Shown: piece by piece, positions 31,456-41,800 of the stretch
Layout of the letters: the number at the start of each line of letters is the position of its first letter
How positions within the stretch are numbered: position 1 is the stretch's first letter
Assembly (NCBI GenBank): GCA_903930435.1
Contig: CAIYYN010000054.1
Span: forward strand, 372,001 to 436,000
Direction of reading: 5' to 3'
Origin: an uncultured Hyphomicrobiales bacterium
GTDB taxonomy: Bacteria; Pseudomonadota; Alphaproteobacteria; Rhizobiales; Ancalomicrobiaceae
Length of the DNA stretch: 64,000 nucleotides
The notes under the pieces: generated by a model
Database searches by the model: none
The model's input: the letters and a program-made list of their open reading frames with translations, nothing else
Told to the model about the DNA's origin: nothing
Made by a program: the position numbers and the translations under genes

Positions 31456-32679
31456 ATGGCAGACGGCAACAGCACGCCTGAAACGGTTGAGCATCCCTAC
31501 TGGCGGCGGAATCTGGCGGTCTGTCTGATCGGATCGTTCACGACCATCGTGGCGATGACTTTGCTGCTGCCGTTTCTGCCGATCTTCGTCGAGCAACTGG
31601 GTGTGACCGACAAGGCGGAAATTGCGGAATGGTCGGGCGTGGCGTTCGGGTCGACATTCCTGTCGGCGGCGCTCGTTGCGCCATTATGGGGACGGCTTGC
31701 AGACCGGTTCGGATCGAAGGCGATGCTGATGAGGGCGAGCCTCGGGATGACGGTGGCCATGTCGCTGATCGGCATGGCGGATAATGTCTGGGAACTGGTC
31801 GCCATCCGGGTATTTGCGGGACTTGCCGGGGGCTATTCCTCAGGGTCGATGATCCTGGTGGCGACACAGACTCCAAAAGCGCGGTCGGGCTGGGCGCTCG
31901 GCATGCTTTCGTCGGGCATCATGGCGGGTAATCTCGTCGGTCCGCTGGTCGGTGGTGCCCTGCCGCCGCTGATCGGGATCAGGGCCACATTCTGGCTCGC
32001 GGGCGGGATCATCTTTCTGACCTTCATCGCCACAACGACCCTGCTCAAGGAGGATCGCAGCGCCGCGACTGCCCGCAAGGCCTCGGCGGGTGGCCGCTGG
32101 TCGGATATTCCCGACAAGCGACCCGTCATCGCGATGCTGACCATGGGTCTCCTGCTGATGATCGCCATCATGTCGATCGAGCCGATCATCACGCTCTATG
32201 TCCAGGAGCAGGTCACGGACAGGTCGGCGGTGACTATTGTTGCGGGCTTCGTCATGTCGGCGACGGCGCTTGGCACGATCCTTTCAGCGCCGAGGCTGGG
32301 GCGACTGGCCGACAGGATCGGACACTGGAATGTGCTGGTGGTGTCGCTGCTTGTCACGGCGGCGCTACTGATTCCGCAGGCGTTCGTGACGAACGGATGG
32401 CAATTGATCGGGCTGCGATTCCTGATGGGGCTGGCGCTCGGCGGGTTGATGCCCTGCGTCACGGCTGTCATCCGCCACAGTGTGCCGGACCGGATTGTCG
32501 GGCGGGTGCTCGGTATCTCGACATCGTCGCAATATGCGGGTCAGGTGACAGGTCCGCTCATCGGCGGCTTTATCGGCGGCCATATCGGCATGCGGTCGGT
32601 GTTTCTGGGCACATCGCTGCTCATGATCGGCGGGGCCATCTTCACCTGGCTCAACCGCCCGAAGGCGCGCGATCGCTAA
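31456..32679 (+). CDS. MFS transporter, multidrug-efflux-like, 407 aa
   Basis: A major facilitator carrier with twelve hydrophobic segments. The loop 2-3 motif is APLWGRLADRFGSKAMLMRA and the equivalent in the second half is SAPRLGRLADRIGHWNVLV. LPFLPIFVEQLGV in helix 1 and the motif C-like segment GLAGGYSSGSMI are typical of drug:H+ antiporters of the TetA/MdtG group. The substrate is unknown. The start is set at ATG 31456 (MADGNSTPE); an upstream in-frame start would add 25 residues without similarity. Its TAA overlaps the convergent recF stop codon. Confidence 0.88.
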   Translation: MADGNSTPETVEHPYWRRNLAVCLIGSFTTIVAMTLLLPFLPIFVEQLGVTDKAEIAEWSGVAFGSTFLSAALVAPLWGRLADRFGSKAMLMRASLGMTVAMSLIGMADNVWELVAIRVFAGLAGGYSSGSMILVATQTPKARSGWALGMLSSGIMAGNLVGPLVGGALPPLIGIRATFWLAGGIIFLTFIATTTLLKEDRSAATARKASAGGRWSDIPDKRPVIAMLTMGLLLMIAIMSIEPIITLYVQEQVTDRSAVTIVAGFVMSATALGTILSAPRLGRLADRIGHWNVLVVSLLVTAALLIPQAFVTNGWQLIGLRFLMGLALGGLMPCVTAVIRHSVPDRIVGRVLGISTSSQYAGQVTGPLIGGFIGGHIGMRSVFLGTSLLMIGGAIFTWLNRPKARDR

Positions 32680-33863
32680 TCCTCGCGGCGAACGCGTCCG
32701 CCACTGACCTCAAGGATCTGGGCTTTGCGGCCGAGCGGTCGAAAGGCGCTGACATCGGTGCCGGTCATCCAGCATTGTCCGCCGAGTTCGTTCAGGCGTT
32801 CAAACAGGGCAACCCGGCGGCGTGCGTCCAGATGGGCTGCGACTTCGTCCAGCAGCAGGATGGGCGGTCGATCATGCGTTTCGGCGACCAGTCGCGCGTG
32901 CGCCAGCACCAGTCCGAGCAGGAGGGCCTTCTGTTCACCCGTTGAGGAGAGCGCGGCTGGCATTGCCTTCGGGCCATGATCGACAATCAGGTCAGCGCGG
33001 TGGGGGCCATCAAGTGTGCGGCCTGCCGCCTTGTCGCGTCGGCGACCTTCGCGCAGCATTTCGGCGTAACGATCTTCAATGCCGCCAGACGGGCCGCCGG
33101 CTGCTGCCAGTGCTTCGATCTCGCCCTCGAGCGCCAGTTCGGCAAAGGGGAAGGGCGAGGCATCATCCCGGGTCGCGGCAATCAGCCGCGCCAGACAGGC
33201 CACCGCTTCAACGCGTGCCGAGGCAATCGCCACGCCGATTTCGGCCATCTGGGTTTCGATGGCCGACAGCCAGGCCTCATCGAAGCGATCTTCTTCGAGG
33301 AGTTTATTCCGCCCGCGCATGGTTTTTTCAAAAGATGATACGCGCGATGCATGTTTTGGATCGAGCGCGAGCACAAACCGGTCCAGAAACCGACGACGCT
33401 CGGATGCGGGTCCGGCAAAAAGACCGTCCATGGCCGGGGTTAGCCAGAGGATATGCAGGTGGTCGATCAGGTCTTCCGCCGCGCGGACTGGTTCGCCATC
33501 GATGCGAATCTGGCGGGACTTCAGCTCGCTCGCCTCATTGGGCGACCCGATGCCGATCCTCGTTTCGCCATTTGGGCCTGAGAGGGCTGCCGCAACGGTC
33601 CAGGTGCCGGACCCGCTGGTTCGACTCATGGATTCGATGGTCGCGCGCCGAAGACCACGCCCGGGCGACAGGAGCGAGACGGCCTCCATCAGGTTGGTTT
33701 TTCCCGCTCCGTTTTCGCCAACCAGTACGACATGCTCAGCCCCAAGCCGGAGGTCCAGTTCGGCATAGTTGCGAAAATCCACGAGATGGAGCGCCGAAAC
33801 GCTCACCTTTGCCGGAGAGTCACGGACCGACGCATGTTCATTGATGGCAATTGCAAGACTCAT
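32676..33863 (-). CDS. recF: DNA replication/repair protein RecF, 395 aa
   Basis: RecF is an SMC-like ATPase that helps load RecA at gapped DNA with RecO and RecR. Walker A is LVGENGAGKTNLMEAVSLL (about residues 51-69), preceded by LHLVDFRNYAELDL. The signature and Walker B lie near the C-terminus: STGEQKALLLGLVLAHA and ILLLDEVAAHLDARRR, followed by CWMTGTD. The length is slightly above the usual 360-380 aa owing to an N-terminal extension. It is coupled to the upstream DUF1192 gene by a 4-bp ATGA overlap. Confidence 0.96.
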   Translation of the reverse strand: MSLAIAINEHASVRDSPAKVSVSALHLVDFRNYAELDLRLGAEHVVLVGENGAGKTNLMEAVSLLSPGRGLRRATIESMSRTSGSGTWTVAAALSGPNGETRIGIGSPNEASELKSRQIRIDGEPVRAAEDLIDHLHILWLTPAMDGLFAGPASERRRFLDRFVLALDPKHASRVSSFEKTMRGRNKLLEEDRFDEAWLSAIETQMAEIGVAIASARVEAVACLARLIAATRDDASPFPFAELALEGEIEALAAAGGPSGGIEDRYAEMLREGRRRDKAAGRTLDGPHRADLIVDHGPKAMPAALSSTGEQKALLLGLVLAHARLVAETHDRPPILLLDEVAAHLDARRRVALFERLNELGGQCWMTGTDVSAFRPLGRKAQILEVSGGRVRRED

Positions 33864-34051
33864 CGCTTGAAGACCGCATCGGCAGCGGAGCGCGAGGCTT
33901 CCTTGCGTGCCCGATCAGCTGCCAGCCGCTCGATCTCTGTTTTGAGCAGGTTGATGCGTTCATCGAGTTCGCCGACAGACAGCAGTGACAGGTCCTGCCC
34001 GATCTCGTGCGTGACTTTTTTCTTGGGACGGTCATCGTCGATGAAAGTCAT
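33860..34051 (-). CDS. DUF1192 family protein, 63 aa
   Basis: A small protein with the conserved core LSVGELDERINLLKTEIERL, forming one amphipathic helix, which matches the DUF1192 family of alphaproteobacteria. The N-terminus MTFIDDDRPKKKVTHEIGQD is also typical. Function is unknown. It overlaps recF by four bases and is likely cotranscribed with it. GGACC stands upstream of the ATG at 34051. Confidence 0.85.
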   Translation of the reverse strand: MTFIDDDRPKKKVTHEIGQDLSLLSVGELDERINLLKTEIERLAADRARKEASRSAADAVFKR

Positions 34052-34297
34052 GGTCCAGTCCTGGCAGATGGTGATTCATCCAGTCTAATGGGTTTTGTCT
34101 CTGGACGGAAATGCGAATGGTGCGAGCATATAGACGTTGCCGAGCGCGAAGCTGGGTCGTGGTCCGCTTTGCGCGAGCGTTCAGACCGATTGATGAACTG
34201 GCCAGGTCGCTCATTCGGTCTGGCCAAAGTCCGGCTTAAATGAGTTTTAACCAATAGATAATATATATTTTGAGCATATTAAGATTGGATTTCCGGC

Positions 34298-34978
34298 ATG
34301 ACCAGCGTCTCAAGCAGCACAGCCAGCAACGCAGCTGCCGCTCAGGCGGCGATTTCTGCGACTGGCAGCCAGATTTCCAAGCAAAATCAGACACTATATG
34401 CGCAGAGTAATCTGCTGGGGACATGGTCAGGAAAGTGGTCAGCCAACAATCAGGCCTTTACGGTCAAGGTCGACAAGATCACCGGTGCCACCGCTCAGAT
34501 TGAATATACCCATAATGGCCAGACTCAGAAGTTGAGCGCCACGGTCAGCCAGAACACGATTACATTCGGAAACGTGACAATTGGCACTAAAAACGGCACC
34601 AAGGGTGCCGCCGAGTTTCAGGCGGGCAGTTATACGGCAACCGCGACGTTGACCAAGACGTCTGCAGAGGCCGTCAGTGCTAACAAGCTTGTTGGAAGCT
34701 GGAGTGGATTGACGTCAACAGGCAATGCCGCGAGTTTCACGGTCACTTCGATTACGGGGACATCAGCGGAAGTCAAATATGTTGTGAATGGGAATACGCA
34801 GTCAGGAACCGGTACCTACAACGCCACGAACAACGTCGTTTCCTTCAAGAATGCCCAGATAAGCCTCGCACCATCGGGCGCGGCGAACGTCATCTTTTCA
34901 GCAGCGGGCAGCACCTATTCAATCCCCGTTACAAAGGCCAGCGCGACGAGTACTTCGACGACATCCACGTTCGCGTGA
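34298..34978 (+). CDS. Two-domain beta protein of unknown function, 226 aa (tandem paralogue 1)
   Basis: I do not recognise the family. The N-terminus is Ser/Ala/Thr-rich with no hydrophobic signal peptide and contains ATGSQISKQNQTLYAQSN. Two similar repeats follow: NLLGTWSGKWSANNQAFTV (about residues 40-125) and KLVGSWSGLTSTGNAASFTV (about 130-215). Each begins L-x-G-S/T-W-S-G and has alternating strands, suggesting small calycin-like beta domains. The tail is TSTSTTSTFA. There is no Cys. The protein resembles the product of 35178-35870 along its whole length. Composition suggests a surface or exported protein using a non-Sec route, but no secretion genes are nearby. Confidence 0.75.
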   Translation: MTSVSSSTASNAAAAQAAISATGSQISKQNQTLYAQSNLLGTWSGKWSANNQAFTVKVDKITGATAQIEYTHNGQTQKLSATVSQNTITFGNVTIGTKNGTKGAAEFQAGSYTATATLTKTSAEAVSANKLVGSWSGLTSTGNAASFTVTSITGTSAEVKYVVNGNTQSGTGTYNATNNVVSFKNAQISLAPSGAANVIFSAAGSTYSIPVTKASATSTSTTSTFA

Positions 34979-35177
34979 TTCCGCTCACGAATCAGCTGTG
35001 GCCATAACCCGCTAATTAAAACCAAGCCAGAGCGCTGCGAGGCGCATACAACCTGTTTGGATGTCTCCAAACGGGACGATTTTGCGCGTCTGTAGTGCAA
35101 TTTTGGCGAGATTTTATCTTTTGTTAATGAAATGGGCGTCAAGCATAGTTCAGAGATAAATCTGGAGCTAGACGTCA

Positions 35178-35870
35178 ATGACAAGTGTATCATCGACAGC
35201 AGCATCAATAGCCTCAGCAAATACAATTATTACGTCGACAGGAAGTCAGATTTCAAAAGCAAATGAGAATACATATCATCAAAGCAATCTATTGGGAAAT
35301 TGGACAGGTACGTGGAAAACAACAAAGCAACCAATTACATTCAAAGTTTTGAGTATAAAAGGCGACACGGCTGAAATTGAAATCGGTAAAAATGGGACGT
35401 TGAAAAAGGCCCAGGCCACCGTCAGCCAGAACACGATCACCTATGGCCCCTACACAATGGGTACGAATGATGGCACCAACGGTGCTATCGAGCTACAGGT
35501 CGGGAGCGTCCAGCAAGTCGGCTATCTGACCAAACAGAAGCCTCCGGCAACAACGACTGATCCGACGCATCTTGTTGGCAGCTGGAGCGGGGTCAGTCCG
35601 TCAGGACAGGCGGCGAGTTTCAATGTCAAGTCGGTGACCGGAACAAGCGCCAGCGTGACCTACACCGTCAATGGCTATACCCATACGGGTACCGGAACCT
35701 ATGATGCCAAACACAATATGATCACGTTTCAGGGAACACAGATCGCCCTCTCGCCGCAAGGGAACGCGACCGTGACGTATCAGTCGCTCGGCCATACCTA
35801 TTCAGTTCCGGTCAAGAAGGCGAGCACAGCGGCCACCCAGACGTCGACGACGACCTCAAAATTTGCCTAA
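35178..35870 (+). CDS. Two-domain beta protein of unknown function, 230 aa (tandem paralogue 2)
   Basis: A second copy of the unrecognised protein at 34298-34978. It shares MTSVSSTAASIASAN, TSTGSQISKANENTYHQSN, the block ATVSQNTITYGPYTMGTNDG and the two L-x-G-x-W-x-G repeats (NLLGNWTGTWKTTKQ and HLVGSWSGVSPSGQAASFNV), and ends TSTTTSKFA. No Cys and no signal peptide. The first 70 or so codons are markedly AT-rich compared with the rest, as if the two parts have different histories. A promoter-like pair TTGTTA (35121-35126) and CATAGT (35144-35149) with 17-base spacing lies upstream, and GGAG precedes the ATG, so it can be expressed on its own. Confidence 0.75.
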   Translation: MTSVSSTAASIASANTIITSTGSQISKANENTYHQSNLLGNWTGTWKTTKQPITFKVLSIKGDTAEIEIGKNGTLKKAQATVSQNTITYGPYTMGTNDGTNGAIELQVGSVQQVGYLTKQKPPATTTDPTHLVGSWSGVSPSGQAASFNVKSVTGTSASVTYTVNGYTHTGTGTYDAKHNMITFQGTQIALSPQGNATVTYQSLGHTYSVPVKKASTAATQTSTTTSKFA

Positions 35871-35897
35871 ATCACAATTCAGCGCTTATGTGTAACC

Positions 35898-36416
35898 ATG
35901 GCTGAAGTGGTTATCTATATCGCGCATTCCGTTGACGGGTTCATCTCCGATCGCTCGGGCGGTCTGGACTGGCTCGCGCCTTTCGAAGGCTATGACTTCG
36001 GTTATGATCGGTTTGTGGCCGGTGTCGATGCCGTCGTGATGGGGTCCAATACCTATCGGGTGGTTCGAAGCCAGGGAGACTGGCCTTACCGGGGTCGCTC
36101 GGCCATTGTCATGACTAAGGGCGCACCCATCGATGGTGATGGATTGGCTGTGTTCGATGACCGGACGCCTGCCGAATTGGTGCAAGATCTCATTCACGCC
36201 GGGCGTCGTCGTATCTGGGTCGTTGGCGGTGGCGGTGTCATCCGGGCATTCATCGATGCCCGGCTCGTCAAGCGGCTGATCCTGTTCCAAATTCCGGTGC
36301 TGCTCGGGGGCGGTGCGTCTCTTTGGCCACCCGGCAAACGCAAGACGGAGCTGAAACTCCTGCGCGCGACGACACATCTGAACGGAGTAGTCGAAACAGA
36401 ACACGAAATCGGCTAA
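35898..36416 (+). CDS. Dihydrofolate reductase/RibD C-terminal-like protein, 172 aa
   Basis: The fold is that of the RibD C-terminal/DHFR superfamily (YyaP/YwjB type). It begins VVIYIAHSVDGFISDRSGGLDWL, has DAVVMGSNTYRVVRS and RRIWVVGGGGVIRAFIDARL, and ends LLRATTHLNGVVETEHEI. These match the NADPH-binding pattern of the family. The biological substrate of such stand-alone members is generally unknown and folate reduction should not be assumed. The gene starts 28 bases after paralogue 2 and is followed 57 bases later by the quinone oxidoreductase. Confidence 0.87.
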   Translation: MAEVVIYIAHSVDGFISDRSGGLDWLAPFEGYDFGYDRFVAGVDAVVMGSNTYRVVRSQGDWPYRGRSAIVMTKGAPIDGDGLAVFDDRTPAELVQDLIHAGRRRIWVVGGGGVIRAFIDARLVKRLILFQIPVLLGGGASLWPPGKRKTELKLLRATTHLNGVVETEHEIG

Positions 36417-36473
36417 TGCTGCGTTCAAACAAAAGCGGGCGACGGATGTCCGCATAGCCCTTCAGGAGCCGAT

Positions 36474-37472
36474 ATGACTGCATTGCCGACAGAGATGACC
36501 GCCATTGCGATTTCCGCACCGGGCGGCCCGGATGTCCTCGTCCCGATCACACGGACTGTGCCGACGCCTGCCGCAGGCGAAATCCTTGTCAGAATTATCG
36601 CTGCGGGCGTGAACCGTCCGGACATGTTGCAGCGACAGGGCGGATATCCGCCGCCGAAAGGGGCATCAGATATTCCGGGACTCGAGTTTGCCGGTGAAGT
36701 TGTCGCGCTTGGTGAAGGTGCGACCTTGCATACCATCGGCGACCTTGTGACGGCACTGGTTCCGGGCGGTGGCTATGCGACTTACGCCACCGTTCATGAA
36801 AGCAACGCCTTGCCCGTGCCAATGGGACTGAGCGTGATCGAAGCAGCGCTGATCCCCGAGACGTTTTTCACCGTCTGGTCGAACGTGTTTGATCGCGGCG
36901 GGCTGAAAGCGGGCGAGACATTCCTCGTCCACGGCGGAACCTCTGGCATCGGCACGACGGCAATCCAGTTGGCCAAGGCTTTCGGAGCGCGCGTTATTGC
37001 GACAGCTGGCGGAAAGGCGAAATGTGACGCCTGTCTGGCCCTCGGCGCAGATCTGGCCATCGACTATAAGTCCGAGGACTTTGTCGAAGCAGTCAAGGAA
37101 TTCACCGGCGGGCAGGGTGCAAATCTCATTCTCGACATGGTCGGCGGAGATTACATCGAGCGGAACCATATTGCCGCAAGCCTTGATGGCCGCATCGTCC
37201 AGATCGCCTTCCTCAACGGCTCCAAGGTTTCGGTCGATTTCTCTCGCATCATGCTGAAACGGTTGACCCATACGGGCTCGACGCTGAGGATACGGGATGT
37301 GGCATTCAAGGCGCGGATTGCCAACGCGCTGAAAGAAAAAGTCTGGCCGCTACTGGAACGGGGTACCATCAAGGTGATCGTGGATTCCACATTTCCGCTC
37401 GTTGATGCCGCCAAGGCGCATGCCCGCATGGAATCAAGCACTCACATTGGCAAGATCGCCTTGACGATCTGA
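36474..37472 (+). CDS. NAD(P)H quinone oxidoreductase (MDR family), 332 aa
   Basis: A zinc-free medium-chain reductase of the quinone oxidoreductase/PIG3 type. The N-terminal GroES-like domain has RIIAAGVNRPDMLQRQGGYP and DIPGLEFAGEVVALGEG. The Rossmann domain has VHGGTSGIGTTAIQLAKAFGA (about 145-165) and later IDYKSEDFVEAVKEFTGG and ILDMVGGDYI. The structural and catalytic zinc ligands of alcohol dehydrogenases are missing, as expected. It probably reduces quinones or other alpha,beta-unsaturated carbonyls with NADPH. AGGAG precedes the ATG. Confidence 0.92.
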   Translation: MTALPTEMTAIAISAPGGPDVLVPITRTVPTPAAGEILVRIIAAGVNRPDMLQRQGGYPPPKGASDIPGLEFAGEVVALGEGATLHTIGDLVTALVPGGGYATYATVHESNALPVPMGLSVIEAALIPETFFTVWSNVFDRGGLKAGETFLVHGGTSGIGTTAIQLAKAFGARVIATAGGKAKCDACLALGADLAIDYKSEDFVEAVKEFTGGQGANLILDMVGGDYIERNHIAASLDGRIVQIAFLNGSKVSVDFSRIMLKRLTHTGSTLRIRDVAFKARIANALKEKVWPLLERGTIKVIVDSTFPLVDAAKAHARMESSTHIGKIALTI

Positions 37473-37551
37473 TTGGCGACGTTCAGCTGTTCAAGCGGCT
37501 GTCCGGTTTGTCGATCAAAGGGACAATCGTGAATCAGGAAGGCAGGAGCAG

Positions 37552-37836
37552 ATGAGTCCCAAGCCAATTGAACGGTTTCTCGGCGGGCCCTGGCAGAAGG
37601 TGGCGGTCAAGCTTCTGGTCCTGTCGGTCGTCGTCGGGTTCCTGATGGCCACCTTCGGGCTGGACCCGGAAATTCTCATCCGGCATTTTGCCCTGTCGGC
37701 ACAAAGGCTGCTGAATGCGATCTTCTTCCAGGGGTTTGATGCCGTGCTGACAGTGCTTCACTACTGCTTCTATGGTGCCGTCATCGTCATCCCGATCTGG
37801 CTGGTTTCGCGGCTCCTGTCGGCGCGAAAGCCCTGA
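37552..37836 (+). CDS. DUF6460-like small membrane protein, 94 aa
   Basis: A small protein with two hydrophobic helices, VAVKLLVLSVVVGFLMATFG (about residues 18-37) and YGAVIVIPIWLVSRLL (about 74-89). The sequence around GLDPEILIRHF and FDAVLTV matches the short DUF6460 proteins of Hyphomicrobiales, whose role is unknown. AGGAG lies upstream of the ATG. It probably follows the quinone oxidoreductase in one transcript, with a 79-base gap. Confidence 0.78.
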   Translation: MSPKPIERFLGGPWQKVAVKLLVLSVVVGFLMATFGLDPEILIRHFALSAQRLLNAIFFQGFDAVLTVLHYCFYGAVIVIPIWLVSRLLSARKP

Positions 37837-37854
37837 TTGCCCGATAATCCGGCA

Positions 37855-38763
37855 TTATGAAACGAAGTCCCGAGCGGCGCGGAAGATCCCGAGATGGCGG
37901 CGTGACAGGGCTTCGATATTGTCGGAATAGCCGCCACCGAGGACCGTGGCGATGGGCACCCCGGCATTGCGCACGGTTTCGATGACATAGCGATTACGGA
38001 TGTCGAGGCCGTCGTCACTGAGGGCGAGCAGCCCTAGCCGGTCGTCCCGATGCGGATCAACGCCCGCATTGTAGAAGACCAGATCCGGTCTATGCCGATG
38101 GATGAGGCGGGGCAAAACATCTTTCAAAGCAGTGAGATAGGCGTCATCTCCGGTGCCATCTGGCAAGCCGATGTCGAGATCGCCCGGGATCTTCTGCGTG
38201 GGATAATTCCGCTCCCCGTGCATCGAAAATGTGAAGACTGCGGGGTCGTCGGCAAAGATATCGGCGGTGCCGTCCCCTTGGTGAACGTCAAGGTCGACAA
38301 TCAGCACACGCTCGATCAGGCCCTCGGCTTGCAAGACCTTGATGGTAACCGCGACATCATTGAAAACGCAAAAGCCGGCGCCCTGTGTGCGGCGGGCGTG
38401 ATGGCTACCGCCCGCAGCATTGCAGGCAACCCCGTGTTCGAGTGCCAGTCGGGCGGTCATCACGGTTCCGCCGGATGCCGTACGCGATCTGAGTGCGACA
38501 GCCTCGGTCATTCTGTAACCGATATCCCTCGCGATCTTGTCCGGAACCGAAGCAGTTGCGACCTGATCGACGTAGGTTCGATCATGGGCCGCAGCGATCC
38601 AGCTTAATGGAGCGGGGCCGGGGCGATGAAAATCCGGCTCGTTGCAAATGCCTTCTTCGACCAGCAACTCGCCGATCCTGCGGAATTTCGCGGCGGGAAA
38701 GCGATGGTTGTGATCGAGATCAAGATCGTAGCGCCGGGCAAATACGATTGGCAGCTGTCCCAT
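37855..38763 (-). CDS. Histone deacetylase family (class II-like/acetoin utilisation) protein, 302 aa
   Basis: A zinc-dependent deacetylase-fold hydrolase. It starts LPIVFARRYDLDLDHNHRF; the active site shows AAGGSHHARRTQGAGFCVFND with the His pair, and the zinc ligands appear in VLIVDLDVHQGDGTADIF (Asp and His). YNAGVDPHRDDRLG carries the third ligand Asp. The C-terminal VLGGGYSDNIEALSRRH is typical. Bacterial members act on acetylated small molecules or polyamines or on proteins; the substrate here is unknown. Confidence 0.92.
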   Translation of the reverse strand: MGQLPIVFARRYDLDLDHNHRFPAAKFRRIGELLVEEGICNEPDFHRPGPAPLSWIAAAHDRTYVDQVATASVPDKIARDIGYRMTEAVALRSRTASGGTVMTARLALEHGVACNAAGGSHHARRTQGAGFCVFNDVAVTIKVLQAEGLIERVLIVDLDVHQGDGTADIFADDPAVFTFSMHGERNYPTQKIPGDLDIGLPDGTGDDAYLTALKDVLPRLIHRHRPDLVFYNAGVDPHRDDRLGLLALSDDGLDIRNRYVIETVRNAGVPIATVLGGGYSDNIEALSRRHLGIFRAARDFVS

Positions 38764-38842
38764 GTCTCCGTCGCCTATGCTCCTGATACCAAGGGCTGAT
38801 CATAGAACGACGGACATCTCTGTCGATGGGGGTGCTGCAGAA

Positions 38843-41800
38843 CTACATCTGTTTCGCCACGACGGCACTCATCGTGGCGGGATCGATGTCGCCGGTCGGG
38901 CGCAAGCCGACCTTTTTCTGGAACGTCTTGATTGCGGCCCGTGTTTCAGGCGTCAGTTCGCCGTCAATGGTGCCAGAATAAAGTCCCTTGCCTTGGAGTG
39001 CTGCCTGAGCCTGCATGATCTTGTTGAAGCCATTTGGCGCTTGTGAGGGCGAGGCAGAAGACATGGCAGCGGGTTCGGCCCAAACGGCGGTCTCTTCATT
39101 CGCCTCGCGCGAGATCTGTGTCGGACGCCAGGTCGAGACGGCCAGTTTTGCTGTTGCAAGCTGCGTCCGATCAAGGCGGCTGGCGATATCATCCCGCTTC
39201 TTGACGGCTTCCTGGTCGCCCTGTGCACCCGCAAGCGCGAACCATTTGTAGGATATGGCCAGATCCTGCTTCACACCGGATCCAAGTGCATAGATGATGC
39301 CGAGATTGAACTGGCTATCCTTGAGGCCCGCATCGCCAGCCTTCTGGAACCAGGTGAGCCCGGAGGCCATATCGCGCTCATTGGCGTAGAGGACGCCGAG
39401 ATTGTGCATCGCGCGGACATTGCCACCTTCAGCGGCCTGATGGTACCAGCGTTTGGCCTCTGCAACATTGCGATCGAGCCCGAGGCCTTTCTCATAGGCA
39501 CTGCCAAGTCGATAGGCTGCCGGCTGGAATCCGTGGGCTGCCGACCTCTGGAACCAGACGGCTGACTGCTGCTGGTCCGGGGTGACGCCGCGTCCCTCAA
39601 AGAACCGCATGCCGACTTCAAATTGGGCCTTCGGATCGCCGTTGGCCGCAGCCGTCCGCAGCGCCAGCGAACCGATCTTGTCGGTTGGCAGTGGCAGGGC
39701 GGGCTCGGATGAAGCCTGTGGCGCGGGTTGCACCGATTGTTGAACCGCGACTTGTGGCCCGGCCGATGGTGCAGGCGTTGGGGCCGGTTCGCCCTGCGTC
39801 GTGGTGTTCGTTGCCTGTGGCTTGATGCCTTGCGTCGAGGCAACCAGCTTCATCGCATCCGCAAGTGCTGCCTGACGTTTGGCGTCATCGGACATCTGAG
39901 CCGGTTGTTGCGATTGCGGCGGCGAGAACGTTGATGTCACTGACGTGGGCGGCGCGAGTGCGATTGCCGAAGCGCTTGGATCGGGTATTGCAGCAGGTGT
40001 TGGCATCGCAGCGTTCGGCTGAACTGCGGTTGCCGTCTGTTTTGCAATGCTCGCCGTTGGCAACTGGTCGAAAGACGTGGTCCGCACAAGGTTCGCAACC
40101 AGTATGCTGGCAGCCGTCGCGAGGCCGATCCCGACGCCAGCGACAGCCAATGTCTTCTGCTTGCGTTTCAGGAAGGAGCCGAAGAACGATTTCTTGTCTT
40201 TTGGTTCAACGGTCGCTTCTGCGGTAAATTGCGGTGACTGAGGATTGGAGGGAACCGGTGGCGGCGATGTGCTTGCCTGAGAGGCTGCGAGCGCTGCCCG
40301 ACGAGCGGCAGCAATAAATTCGTTTCGCGAGGTTCCGGCAGGATTTGTGCCTGCTGGCGCTCCCTGGCTTGCAACAACAGGTGTTTCGGCCATTCGGGGT
40401 GTGGGGGCCGGTTGGCCAATCCGGGTGGAGGCAGTCGCGGCGCTTTGGGGGGGCAGCACACGTGGCTTGCCAGACCCCGGTTCGAGAGGCCGATTGTCTT
40501 CCGGCCTGAGCGCCGCTTCAGGCGGGCGTACCGGGGCACTGCCGCCCAACTGGTTATGGGCGCCTGGCTGCGTCGGCTGGTCATCCGGCGCGGAGCGACC
40601 GGCGTTGGTTTGCCCGGTTGGTCTCTTGTCGACCGATATCCGGTCGTCACTCGTCTTGTCCGGCCCTGGATCTGATGCCCGCCCCAGGCCAGCTTGCTCG
40701 ATCGATGCGAGGCGATTGACGATTGTGCTCAAAGCGTCATGGACAGACTGCAAGGCATCACTGGTGCGGATTTCTGTCGAGTGGTTCGCATCCCGAACCT
40801 TACGCAGATCTTCTTCGAGCGCACGGACACCCGCATCCGATTGCCGCGTGTCGGCTGCAAAAGAGGCGAACTCCCTGACGGCTTCACGCGCTGCATGGCT
40901 GGCAGCCTGAAGGGCATCTTCGTGTCGATCCTCAAGCAAGGCTTCGAGTTTGCGCAGTTTCGCTTCGATGCCAGCGGTATCTGGAACCGCCCGCTTGTCA
41001 GCAGCGATGAGATCGCCGAGCCGATTGATCTTGTCGTCAATCTTGGCAAGAACGCGCGGATCGCCGATCTGTTGGCCGACAGATTCGAGCCGTCCTGCGA
41101 TCTGGCGGATCTGGGCTTCAAGTTCCGGATTGCGCGACTGGTCGCCAAGCACCGCGAGATCGCGTCTCAGGTCTCTGATTTCGCCTTGCAGGGCATCGAT
41201 CTGCCGATCCACCGATACGTCCGAACGCGCCATGCGGTCGATGGTCTCAACGAGATCACCGATCTTGGCTTCAAAGCGCTCGAGGACGGCCCTCGGATTG
41301 CTCGATTGAACACCGTTGGCGAACCGATCAATACGGGTCCCCAATTCTTGCAACTGGGATTCAAGCCCGCCCAAATTACTGCGGGCGGTATTGGCCTGAG
41401 CCAGATCCAGTCGAAGCGCAGCGATTTCCGTCTCAAGTGCCGTAAGCTGGCGTGTGTTGGCGGGATGCGGATCGTATCGATCAAGCTTCTCGCTCAGTTT
41501 CTCGATGCGGATATCAAGATCGATCAGCCCGGCGGGGATCACCGGTTTCGGGGCCGGCGGCGCTGGCCGGTCCAGTTTTGCTGCGATGGCATTGATGGCG
41601 CGCTGAAGCTCGACCAGATCGTCGGCGTTGGCACCGCGACGTTCCAGATCGGCCATCCGGTCACCGATTTCACCGAGGCGTCGTTCGAGCGTCCTCAGGT
41701 CGCCGCTGGTCTTTTCCTGCGCCGATGTGGCCACAGCCGCCAACCGCTCGACCATGTCGGCCAGACGTGTGTCGTGCTGGGATTTTGCCGACGTTGCGCC

